Shown here: in pieces, positions 1 through 5,102 of the stretch
Layout: every line of letters starts with the position of its first letter
How positions within the stretch are numbered: position 1 is the first letter of the stretch
Source: Gammaproteobacteria bacterium
Lineage (GTDB): Bacteria; Pseudomonadota; Gammaproteobacteria; Pseudomonadales; Azotimanducaceae
Reading direction: 5' to 3'
Length of the DNA stretch: 5,102 nucleotides
Assembly: GCA_009839405.1 (NCBI GenBank)
Contig: VXPR01000217.1
Span: forward strand, 1-5,102
The notes under the pieces: model-generated
What the model saw: the letters and a program-made list of their open reading frames with translations, nothing else
Database searches by the model: none
What the model was told of the DNA's origin: nothing
Position numbers and translations under genes: made by a program

Positions 1-2
1 CC

Positions 3-33
3 CCGCCCCCCTCGTCCCGGCGGCGGGGGGTGG
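3..33. repeat. G/C-rich hairpin at the left edge
   Basis: Six C (6-11) face six G (25-30) across a 13-base loop. A G-T wobble (5/31) and two further C-G pairs (4/32 and 3/33) extend the stem. It sits just before the repeat core at 55-77, in the same order as the hairpin at 4903-4923 relative to its core, so it probably belongs to a diverged or truncated copy of the same element. The element may continue beyond the window's left edge. Confidence 0.5.
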
Positions 34-54
34 TTTCGTTACCTCGCCGCCCCG

Positions 55-77
55 CCGCTTTTTCTCGGAGGGGGGGC
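55..77 (+). repeat. Repeat core, left copy
   Basis: CCGC-TTTTT-CTCGGAG followed by a run of G and a C matches 4938-4959 over its whole length. The only difference is one extra T in the T-run (five versus four). Both copies carry seven G after the A. The two are in the same orientation and bracket the three-gene block. Confidence 0.8.
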
Positions 78-156
78 TTGGTGTGCACCGGACGACCACT
101 CCGCAAACACGCAATCCACGAGTCCGAGTTGACGATACGGGCTTAACATCCAACAC

Positions 157-1569
157 ATGAAACCACCTGTTGCGGACCCCGCGATGTTCCGCGCCTACGA
201 TATTCGCGGCATCGCTGGCGACAACCTGAGCGAGGACGTGGTGCAGCGCATCGGTACGGCGTTCGCGGCAGAGGCCCTTGCCGCATCGTGCCCCCAAGTC
301 GTCGTCGGCGGCGATGGCCGCGAATCGACGCCAGCCCTAGTGGATGCCCTCGCCCTCGGCTTGATGCGGGGTGGCGCCTGTGTCATTGACATCGGCACCG
401 TGCCGACGCCGCTTCTCTACTACGCCACCCACGAAACCGGCACCGGCACCGGCATCATGGTGACCGGATCGCACAACCCGCCGGAATACAACGGCTTGAA
501 GATGATGCTCGGCGGCACCACCCTGGCGGGCGACGCCATCGAGCAACTGCGGCTCAAGCTCGATGCGACACCCAAGTCGCCGCCGGCCGAGGCTAGGCGC
601 GAGCGCACCGACGTGTTGCCGAGCTATTGCGAGCGGGTGCTGGCGGACGTGACCTTGGCCCGCCCCTTGAAGGTGGTCGTGGATTGCGGCAACGGCGTTG
701 CTGGCCTCGTGGCGCCGCGCTTGCTGTCAGCGCTTGGCTGCGAAGTGACTGCGCTCTATGCAGAGGTGGACGCGTCATTCCCCAACCATCATCCAGACCC
801 GGCCGAACCCGCGAACCTGACCGATCTCATCGAAGCGGTGGTGCAGGGCGAAGCCGACGTGGGCCTCGCCTTCGACGGCGACGGCGACCGCCTCGGTGTC
901 GTCACCAACACCGGCGACATCGTCTGGCCCGACACCCTGCTCATGTTCTTCACCAGGGCCATCGCCGCCGACCATCCTGGCGCCGGCGTCGTTTACGACG
1001 TGAAGTGCAGCCGCCACGTGGCACGGCTGGCCGAAGCCGCCGGCGCCGAGCCCATCCTCAGCCGCACGGGACATTCCCACATCAAGGCGCGCATGCGCGA
1101 GACCGGCGCGCTGGTCGGCGGCGAGTTCTCGGGCCACATCTGCTTTGCAGACCGTTGGTTTGGCTTCGACGACGCCATCTATGCCGCTGCTCGGACCCTC
1201 GAACTGCTTGCGGCGAGCGAGGCCAGCGCCGCAGAGGTCTTCGGCGCACTGCCGCGTGGGGTTTCGACGCCGGAGATCAAGATCGCCACCACCGACGAAC
1301 GCAAGTTCGAGATCGTCGAGGCGCTCCGCCAAGCGTCCTTCGGCGGCGGCACGATCACGGCCATCGACGGCATCCGCGTCGATCACGACGACGGCTTTGG
1401 CCTTGTGCGCGCATCCAACACGAGCCCCGTGCTTAGCCTCCGTTTCGAGGCGGACAACGCCGGCGCCTTGGCGCGCATTCAGCAGACCTTCCAACGCGAA
1501 CTGCTTGCCGTGGACCCGGCCTTGCGCTTTTCCGGAGGCGGAGAGGCGGTCGCTCCTATCGCTTCATGA
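157..1569 (+). CDS. algC: Phosphomannomutase/phosphoglucomutase (alpha-D-phosphohexomutase)
   Basis: This cytoplasmic enzyme interconverts mannose-6-P and mannose-1-P, and glucose-6-P and glucose-1-P, feeding nucleotide-sugar synthesis for LPS, exopolysaccharide and related glycans. The 470-residue protein is close to the 463 residues of Pseudomonas AlgC and all four domains are represented. The N-terminal FRAYDIRG is at 11-18. The phosphoserine loop TGSHNPP is at 103-109, with S105 as the predicted phosphorylated serine and K115 in the following YNGLK. The Mg-binding DGDGDR is at 240-245. DVKCSR is at 281-286 and TGHSHIK at 304-310. The sugar-specificity loop GEFSGH is at 322-327, and the phosphate-binding RASNTSP is at 418-424. 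All key residues of the family are present. ATG 157 is chosen because FRAYDIRG then starts about as far from the N-terminus as in known homologues. No good Shine-Dalgarno precedes it, and ATG 184 (M10) is a less likely alternative. argB follows 37 bases downstream on the same strand, as in Pseudomonas. The dut/coaBC genes often found upstream in Pseudomonas are not in the window. The C-terminal tail after about residue 457 is a short Gly/Ala-rich extension. Confidence 0.96.
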   Translation: MKPPVADPAMFRAYDIRGIAGDNLSEDVVQRIGTAFAAEALAASCPQVVVGGDGRESTPALVDALALGLMRGGACVIDIGTVPTPLLYYATHETGTGTGIMVTGSHNPPEYNGLKMMLGGTTLAGDAIEQLRLKLDATPKSPPAEARRERTDVLPSYCERVLADVTLARPLKVVVDCGNGVAGLVAPRLLSALGCEVTALYAEVDASFPNHHPDPAEPANLTDLIEAVVQGEADVGLAFDGDGDRLGVVTNTGDIVWPDTLLMFFTRAIAADHPGAGVVYDVKCSRHVARLAEAAGAEPILSRTGHSHIKARMRETGALVGGEFSGHICFADRWFGFDDAIYAAARTLELLAASEASAAEVFGALPRGVSTPEIKIATTDERKFEIVEALRQASFGGGTITAIDGIRVDHDDGFGLVRASNTSPVLSLRFEADNAGALARIQQTFQRELLAVDPALRFSGGGEAVAPIAS

Positions 1570-1592
1570 ATAATGCGGGTCACGAGCGAGCC

Positions 1593-1598
1593 AAGGAG
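1593..1598 (+). promoter_or_regulatory. Ribosome binding site of argB
   Basis: AAGGAG lies in the gap between algC and argB, with 8 bases between it and GTG 1607. This near-consensus Shine-Dalgarno decides the argB start, which would otherwise be uncertain because the codon is GTG. Confidence 0.85.
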
Positions 1599-1606
1599 AC
1601 CGCGCC

Positions 1607-2554
1607 GTGAGTGAAGCCATCCCCCATCCGTCGCATGACGGCACCGCGCTGGTGCTCACCGAGGCGCTGCCCTACATCCAGCGCTTCCACGGCACGACGA
1701 TCGTCATCAAGTACGGCGGCAACGCGATGGAAAACGTCGAGCTCAAGCGCGCCTTCGCCCGCGACATCGTGCTGATGAAGCTCGTTGGCATGAACCCCAT
1801 CGTCGTCCACGGCGGCGGGCCGCAAATCGGCGATCTGCTGGACCGGCTGGGCATCCCCACACGCTTCGTGGACGGCATGCGCGTCACCGACGCCGCCACC
1901 ATGGATGTCGTGCAGATGGTGCTTGGGGGGCTAGTCAACAAGGACATCGTGTCGCTGCTGAACGCGGCCGGCGGTCGGGCGGTGGGTGTCACCGGCAAGG
2001 ACGGCGAACTGATTCGCGCCCGCAAGCTCAAGCTGGTGTCGCGTGGGGCGCAAGACGCTGGGGAAGCGAAAGAGACTGCCCCGACGGTGACGAGCGCTGA
2101 GATCGGAGTCCCGGAAATCATCGACATCGGTCATGTCGGCGAGGTGGACGAGGTGAACGCCGACGTGCTCGATGCCCTGATCGCCCGCGACTTCATCCCG
2201 GTCATCGCCCCAGTGGGCGTGGGGCCCGACGGCGAGTCCTACAACATCAACGCCGACTTCGTTGCCGGCGCGGTGGCCGGGCACCTGCAAGCGGAAAAGC
2301 TCATCCTGCTCACCAACACCCCCGGCGTCCTCGACCCCGAGGGCAATACGTTGACGGGCCTGGACCGCAGCGCCGTGGACGCGCTCATTGCCGACGGCAC
2401 CATCGAAGGCGGCATGTTGCCCAAGGTGGACTGTGCCATCGCGGCCGTGGACGCTGGCACCAGAAGCGCCCACATCATTGACGGCCGCGTGCCCCATGCC
2501 GTGCTGCTCGAGGTGCTCACCGACGGCGGCGTCGGCACGCTGATCCATGGTTGA
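1607..2554 (+). CDS. argB: Acetylglutamate kinase (N-acetyl-L-glutamate 5-phosphotransferase)
   Basis: This cytoplasmic amino-acid kinase phosphorylates N-acetylglutamate with ATP, the second step of arginine biosynthesis. The family's hallmarks are all visible in 315 residues. KYGGNAM is at 35-41, with K35 matching the phosphate-stabilising lysine. VVHGGGPQIGD at 66-76 is the glycine-rich substrate loop. FVDGMRVTD is at 87-95 and TGKDGELIRA at 129-138. NINAD is at 213-217, with N213 and D217 at the acetylglutamate and catalytic positions. GGML-PK at 268-273 carries the second catalytic lysine, K273. SAHIIDGRVPHAVLLE at 287-302 is the C-terminal signature. About 30 residues, including ALPYIQRF at 20-27, precede the first core strand. 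This resembles the N-terminal helix of hexameric, arginine-inhibited enzymes (Pseudomonas, Thermotoga) and is absent from the short, insensitive E. coli enzyme, so feedback inhibition by arginine is inferred. Residues about 144-168 form a loop longer than I recall in Pseudomonas ArgB. The start is GTG 1607, supported by the AAGGAG upstream. The receptor frame overlaps the stop by 4 bases. Confidence 0.97.
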   Translation: MSEAIPHPSHDGTALVLTEALPYIQRFHGTTIVIKYGGNAMENVELKRAFARDIVLMKLVGMNPIVVHGGGPQIGDLLDRLGIPTRFVDGMRVTDAATMDVVQMVLGGLVNKDIVSLLNAAGGRAVGVTGKDGELIRARKLKLVSRGAQDAGEAKETAPTVTSAEIGVPEIIDIGHVGEVDEVNADVLDALIARDFIPVIAPVGVGPDGESYNINADFVAGAVAGHLQAEKLILLTNTPGVLDPEGNTLTGLDRSAVDALIADGTIEGGMLPKVDCAIAAVDAGTRSAHIIDGRVPHAVLLEVLTDGGVGTLIHG

Positions 2555-4758
2555 GGGCGCTATATCCAGTGCTTGAACAAGGACGGGCCTTCGGAGGGAA
2601 GGCATCCTGCCTGCCCTCGTGCGCCGATAGGCGCGCGCTCTTGGCGTTGCCGATCATCTGCGTGGCCCTCGCCGGCGCCGCCGTCGCCCAGCAGGAGGAC
2701 TCGACCGCTGCCACGCCACGACTGCTAGAGGAGGTCGTTACCACGGCGTCAAAGAAAGGCGTGGCGGAAGCGGCGCAGGATGTCGTCGGTGCCGTCAGCG
2801 TCCTCGATGGCGCTCGGCTCGACGCCCTCCACGTCAACGACATCGAGGAACTCGGCTACTCCCTCCCCAACGTCGCCTTCGACGGCATCGGCACCGGCAA
2901 GGGCATTGCCAACTTCTCGATCCGAGGCATGGGCGTCGCCGGCTCCATCCCCTCGATCGACCCCACCGTCGGCGTGTTCGTGGACGGGATGTACCTCGGG
3001 GTCAACTACGGCGTCATCATGGACATGCTCGATCTCGAAGCCGTGGAAGTGCTGCGCGGCCCGCAGGGCCTGCTGTTCGGCCGCAACGTGATCGGCGGCG
3101 CCGTGCTGCTGCGCTCGCGCCGACCGTCCGGCGAGTCCTCCGGCTACGCATCGGTGCGTCAGGCGAGCGGTCCGGAGACCCGCGTGGCCGGGGCGGCAGA
3201 ACACAGCTTCATGGGAGGCGCCCTCGACGCCCGGCTCGCCATCAGCTACCGCGACGACCAAGGCTGGTTCGACAACGACGCCCCCGGCGGCGGCGCAGTG
3301 GGAGCCGAGACGGCATGGTCCGCGCGGCCGGTACTTGCCTTCAAGCCGGCGGAGAACCTGGACATTACCGTCATCCTCGAACGCGGCAACTCCGATGGCG
3401 ACGGCCCCGCGACCCAGAATCGCTACCGCTACCAGGGCTTCGACTTTGCCATTGACGAGGTGGGCTTCTCCGACGTGGACTGGCGCCACGTCGTGGTTGA
3501 AGCTGAGCGGCGTTTCGACAACGGCCGCCTCGTCAATGTCTTCGGCCTGCGCGGCGTCGGCCACGAGTCGCTCGCCGACATCGACTCGACGACGCAGCCG
3601 ATCTTCCACCTGTGGGCCTACACCGACCAGGAACAGGTCAGCAACGAACTGCGCTACACGGGCTGGCTCAGCGACGAGCTTGAACTCACGGTCGGCGCCT
3701 ACGCATTCGACCAGAAAATCCGCTATCGAGAGCGGCGCATGATCCGAGCGGCCTGGGGACAGCACTTCGGCGGTGATCAGCGCCACGGCACCGCCGGCGC
3801 TTTTGCCAATGTTGACCTCCACCCAAGCGAGCGCTGGGTGGTCAGCGCCGGCGCGCGCTATACGGTGGAGCGCAAGACCGTCGAGATCGCAACCGCCGGC
3901 AGGGCCGCTTGCGATGCCCGTTCCCATCGTTGCGACTACGATTTCGAAGGCGACGACATCTGGCGCAACGTCACCCCGCGCCTTGCGGTGCAGCGCTGGT
4001 TCGGCAACCACGTTCAAGCCTATGCGGAGTACACGCGGGGATTCCGCAGCGGCGGCTACAACCTTCGCAGTACCTCACCCACCGACTCCCCCGGCCCGTT
4101 CGACGAGGAGGAGCAGGACGCGGTGGAAATCGGGCTCAAGACCGAGCTTGCACGCCTGCGCATCAACCTTGCCGCGTTCCGCAGCGAAGTGCGCGGACTG
4201 CAGCGCCAGGTGACCCGCGAAGACGTCGCCACCGGCGCAATCCAGGTGACGGCCAACACGGCCGACGCCACCATCGACGGAGTCGAGGCCGACGCCACCC
4301 TCGCCCTCGGAGACGCCTGCACCGCCAGCGCCTTCGTCGGCATCGCCCGTGGCGCCTACGATCGAGTGCGCTACGACCTCGACGGCGACGGCTCCACGGT
4401 CGGCGACGAACGGCTCAAGCTCCCGCGCCTCGCCCCCCTCACCTTCGGCGTCGAAGGCCAGTGCCGCCGACAGATGGGCCCCCTTGGCGTGATGACCGCC
4501 CGCATCAGCCTCTCCCACCGCGGCGACAGCGAAATCTCCCACGACAACACCGGCGTCCTCGACGGCGGCGACGTGCTCGACCTCAGCATCTCGTCGGCCC
4601 CCACGCCGTCGCTGCGGTTCACAGCGTTCGGCCGCAACCTCCTCGGCGAAGTATTCCGCCGCAGCCACTTCGACCTAACGGGCCTGGTGGACTCGACGTA
4701 TTCCCCGCTGAAAGAGGGGCGAATCGTCGGCATCGAGGCAAGGTGGGCATTCCGGTAG
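2551..4758 (+). CDS. TonB-dependent outer-membrane receptor, ligand unknown
   Basis: This is a predicted outer-membrane beta-barrel that imports a scarce ligand (siderophore, cobalamin, sugar or other) using energy from TonB-ExbB-ExbD; the ligand cannot be read from the sequence. A signal peptide is visible: RR at 27-28, the hydrophobic stretch ALLALPIICVALAGA and a likely cleavage after AVA (46/47). A TonB-box-like LEEVVTTASKK follows at 59-69. The plug spans roughly 75-190, with SIRGMGVAG at 123-131, DPTVGVFVDGMYLG at 137-150 and the conserved VEVLRGPQGLLFGRN at 165-179. The barrel runs from about 198 to the end, including YAEYTRGFRSGGYN at 491-504 and FGRNLLGE at 693-700. The total of 735 residues is normal for the family. 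The chain ends RWAFR, one residue beyond the usual terminal aromatic. C454 and C461 could form a disulfide in an extracellular loop. The start is uncertain. TTG 2551 overlaps the argB stop but has no Shine-Dalgarno and gives a 46-residue leader. GTG 2569, CTG 2611 (behind GGAGGGAAGG) and TTG 2641 are alternatives. No dedicated TonB, sigma/anti-sigma or periplasmic partner gene is nearby. Confidence 0.93.
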   Translation: MRALYPVLEQGRAFGGKASCLPSCADRRALLALPIICVALAGAAVAQQEDSTAATPRLLEEVVTTASKKGVAEAAQDVVGAVSVLDGARLDALHVNDIEELGYSLPNVAFDGIGTGKGIANFSIRGMGVAGSIPSIDPTVGVFVDGMYLGVNYGVIMDMLDLEAVEVLRGPQGLLFGRNVIGGAVLLRSRRPSGESSGYASVRQASGPETRVAGAAEHSFMGGALDARLAISYRDDQGWFDNDAPGGGAVGAETAWSARPVLAFKPAENLDITVILERGNSDGDGPATQNRYRYQGFDFAIDEVGFSDVDWRHVVVEAERRFDNGRLVNVFGLRGVGHESLADIDSTTQPIFHLWAYTDQEQVSNELRYTGWLSDELELTVGAYAFDQKIRYRERRMIRAAWGQHFGGDQRHGTAGAFANVDLHPSERWVVSAGARYTVERKTVEIATAGRAACDARSHRCDYDFEGDDIWRNVTPRLAVQRWFGNHVQAYAEYTRGFRSGGYNLRSTSPTDSPGPFDEEEQDAVEIGLKTELARLRINLAAFRSEVRGLQRQVTREDVATGAIQVTANTADATIDGVEADATLALGDACTASAFVGIARGAYDRVRYDLDGDGSTVGDERLKLPRLAPLTFGVEGQCRRQMGPLGVMTARISLSHRGDSEISHDNTGVLDGGDVLDLSISSAPTPSLRFTAFGRNLLGEVFRRSHFDLTGLVDSTYSPLKEGRIVGIEARWAFR
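2593..2602 (+). promoter_or_regulatory. Possible ribosome binding site for a shorter receptor start
   Basis: GGAGGGAAGG is the only strong Shine-Dalgarno-like purine run near the 5' end of the receptor gene. The in-frame codon at proper distance is CTG 2611. Starting there would give a compact signal peptide of 26 residues beginning LPSCADRR, more typical than the 46-residue leader from TTG 2551. CTG is a rare start codon, so this remains a hypothesis. The purine run may simply encode the residues GGK. Confidence 0.3.
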
Positions 4759-4764
4759 AGGGCC

Positions 4765-4780
4765 GGCGCGGACTAGCGCC
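4765..4780 (+). terminator. Weak hairpin after the receptor stop, possible terminator
   Basis: GGCGC (4765-4769) pairs with GCGCC (4776-4780) around a 6-base loop, 6 bases after the TAG stop. Only TCT follows, with no U-tract, so it is at best a weak or factor-assisted terminator. The larger inverted repeats downstream could equally define the transcript's 3' end. Confidence 0.2.
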
Positions 4781-4803
4781 TCTGCACATCCCGCGACCCC
4801 CCC

Positions 4804-4832
4804 CGAGAAACGGCGAGCAACGCCGCTTCTCG
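4804..4832. repeat. Hairpin 1 of the inverted-repeat element
   Basis: A 12-bp stem, 4804-4815 with 4821-4832, closes on the loop AGCAA. One mismatch (A4810 opposite C4826) is the only defect. Confidence 0.8.
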
Positions 4833-4833
4833 A

Positions 4834-4851
4834 CTCCCCGCAAGGCGGGAG
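4834..4851. repeat. Hairpin 2 of the inverted-repeat element
   Basis: CTCCC (4834-4838) pairs with GGGAG (4847-4851). GC (4840-4841) can pair with GC (4845-4846) if C4839 is bulged, leaving an AAG loop. The stem is imperfect and short. Confidence 0.6.
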
Positions 4852-4902
4852 CGACATGCAAGTGCACCCCACCGCCGTCGCTGCGGATGCGAGGGACCCG
4901 TC

Positions 4903-4923
4903 ACTCCCCCCTCGCGGGGGAGT
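4903..4923. repeat. Hairpin 3 of the inverted-repeat element
   Basis: ACTCCCCC (4903-4910) pairs perfectly with GGGGGAGT (4916-4923) over 8 bp with the loop CTCGC. It is the mirror counterpart of hairpin 2. Confidence 0.8.
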
Positions 4924-4949
4924 CGAGAAAAGCGTCCCCGCTTTTCTCG
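4924..4949. repeat. Hairpin 4 of the inverted-repeat element, containing the shared core
   Basis: CGAGAAAAGCG (4924-4934) pairs perfectly with CGCTTTTCTCG (4939-4949) over 11 bp with the 4-base loop TCCC. It is the strongest local stem in the window and the mirror counterpart of hairpin 1. It is followed by AGGGGGGG, not by a T-run, so it is not a classical terminator on the + strand. Confidence 0.85.
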
Positions 4950-4959
4950 GAGGGGGGGC
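4938..4959 (+). repeat. Repeat core, right copy
   Basis: This 22-base segment matches 55-77 with one base missing from the T-run. An inverted, more diverged version covers 4797-4815. The core therefore occurs at least three times in the window, which favours a family dispersed in the genome. Confidence 0.8.
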
Positions 4960-5020
4960 CGCCGACCCACACGCCGTACACCACAGTCCCCGAACGAGTC
5001 CCCCTCCTGTCATTTCCCTT

Positions 5021-5048
5021 CTAGCAGCCTGTCGGACTTGTGCCCGCG
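5021..5048 (-). mobile_element. Possible insertion-sequence terminus (tentative)
   Basis: About 28 bases follow the stop of the possible - strand gene and end with CTAG at 5021-5024. The stretch CTAGCAGCCTGTCGGACTT has the look of an insertion-sequence end, and a short distance from stop codon to end is usual for transposase genes. Only one end is in the window, so no inverted-repeat partner or target duplication can be checked. This is resemblance, not identification. Confidence 0.22.
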
Positions 5049-5102
5049 CTAGCCGTAGCTGCGAGCGAACGCGAGCACGAAGGCCAGCAGTTCGCGCCAG
5101 CG
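5049..5102 (-). CDS. Possible C-terminus of a gene entering from the right edge (partial, unknown)
   Basis: Read on the - strand from the window edge, 17 sense codons give RWRELLAFVLAFARSYG and end at TAG (5049-5051). The peptide has a charged start and an aliphatic/aromatic helix-like run, plausible for the tail of a real protein. Seventeen codons are too few to exclude chance in G/C-rich DNA. The product is not identified; a transposase is one possibility because of the sequence just beyond the stop. Confidence 0.3.
   Translation of the reverse strand, partial: RWRELLAFVLAFARSYG

Larger units (their letters stand above)
1..156. other. Upstream non-coding region of algC
   Basis: No coding sequence is apparent. 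The first 77 bases are extremely G/C-skewed in blocks and belong to a repeat described separately. Bases 78-156 form the presumed leader of algC. A TTGACG at 129-134 matches a -35 hexamer. At the expected 17-base spacing, however, there is no -10-like hexamer, and the spacing to TAACAT (144-149) is only 9, so I do not call a promoter. No ribosome binding site of quality is seen before ATG 157. Confidence 0.5.
4797..4959. repeat. Nested inverted-repeat element (REP/MITE-like)
   Basis: The left arm (about 4797-4855) and the reverse complement of the right arm (about 4901-4959) align along their length with small gaps. Each runs from a C-tract through CGAGAAA, a G/C-rich patch, TTCTCGACTCCC and a G-rich patch ending GGGAG. 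Each arm also contains two local hairpins, so the element can fold as four small stems or as one long stem. About 45 bases between the arms (4856-4900) encode nothing recognisable. No target-site duplication is evident by eye. The layout resembles paired REP sequences or a small non-autonomous palindromic element, but I cannot assign it to a named family. Confidence 0.75.
4759..5048. other. Intergenic region downstream of the receptor gene
   Basis: About 290 bases without a credible gene. It holds a small weak hairpin immediately after the receptor stop, the nested inverted-repeat element at 4797-4959, and about 60 bases (4960-5020) in which I recognise nothing. The trailer of a possible - strand gene occupies the right end. 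The open frames that cross this region are products of its G/C-rich composition. Confidence 0.6.

Noticed and set aside
129..149. TTGACG and TAACAT as a promoter of algC
   Set aside because: The hexamers are separated by only 9 bases instead of about 17, and no -10-like hexamer lies at the correct distance from TTGACG.
775..1494. - strand open frame (239 codons) opposite algC
   Set aside because: It is an antisense shadow of algC with composition-driven sequence and no ribosome binding site or motif.
1566..1610. Mini-frame MNNAGHERAKETAP between algC and argB, with AKETAP also present in the ArgB loop
   Set aside because: It overlaps the algC stop, has no ribosome binding site of its own and ends inside argB. 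The shared AKETAP uses different codons in the two places, so it is best explained as coincidence.
2749..4017. Long - strand open frame (422 codons) opposite the receptor gene
   Set aside because: It is antisense to a gene with clear plug and barrel motifs. Its translation is rich in V, A, D, E, H and G, as expected from reading G/C-rich codons backwards, and shows no domain.
4924..4958. Hairpin 4 as an intrinsic terminator of the receptor transcript
   Set aside because: The stem is strong, but it is followed on the + strand by a G-run and on the - strand by ACTCCCC, not by a T-tract. It also lies about 170 bases beyond the stop codon.
4797..4959. CRISPR array
   Set aside because: The repeats are inverted and nested, with no regular direct repeats separated by unique spacers of equal length.
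3909..5024. Long + strand open frame (371 codons) running through the receptor 3' end and the repeat region
   Set aside because: The translation is dominated by R, P and H in a shifted frame of the receptor gene, then passes through palindromic non-coding DNA. It has no protein-like character.

Overview
The window looks like a chromosomal segment from a high-GC Gram-negative bacterium, most likely a gammaproteobacterium. An outer-membrane TonB-dependent receptor implies a diderm cell. The neighbouring pair phosphomannomutase/phosphoglucomutase (algC) then acetylglutamate kinase (argB) is the order known from Pseudomonas and relatives. The taxon is inferred from gene content and synteny only; nothing here fixes a genus.

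Layout: (1) Bases 1-156 are non-coding. They hold a G/C-rich hairpin-like stretch and one copy of a short repeat core. (2) Three + strand genes follow head to tail: algC (157-1569), argB (1607-2554, GTG start behind a clear AAGGAG) and a TonB-dependent outer-membrane receptor (2551-4758). The receptor's frame opens on the last bases of argB, although its true start is ambiguous. (3) Bases 4759-5048 are non-coding and mostly taken up by a compact nested inverted-repeat element of about 165 bp. Each arm of the element is itself made of two hairpins. A 22-23 bp core of it recurs in the same orientation at 55-77, so the three-gene block sits between two related repeats. (4) At the right edge, 17 sense codons and a stop on the - strand may be the C-terminus of a gene entering from outside the window, possibly a mobile element; the evidence is thin.

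Functionally, AlgC supplies mannose-1-phosphate and glucose-1-phosphate for surface polysaccharides. ArgB performs the second step of arginine synthesis and appears to be of the long N-helix, arginine-sensitive type. The receptor would import an unidentified ligand across the outer membrane. The first two are housekeeping genes whose linkage is conserved without an obvious shared pathway. The receptor is the accessory element of the group.

I see no convincing new multi-gene system. The observations most worth checking are the nested palindromic element with its second copy, the receptor's placement and start directly behind argB, an EF-hand-like acidic loop in the receptor, an extra loop in ArgB, and the possible gene end at the right edge.
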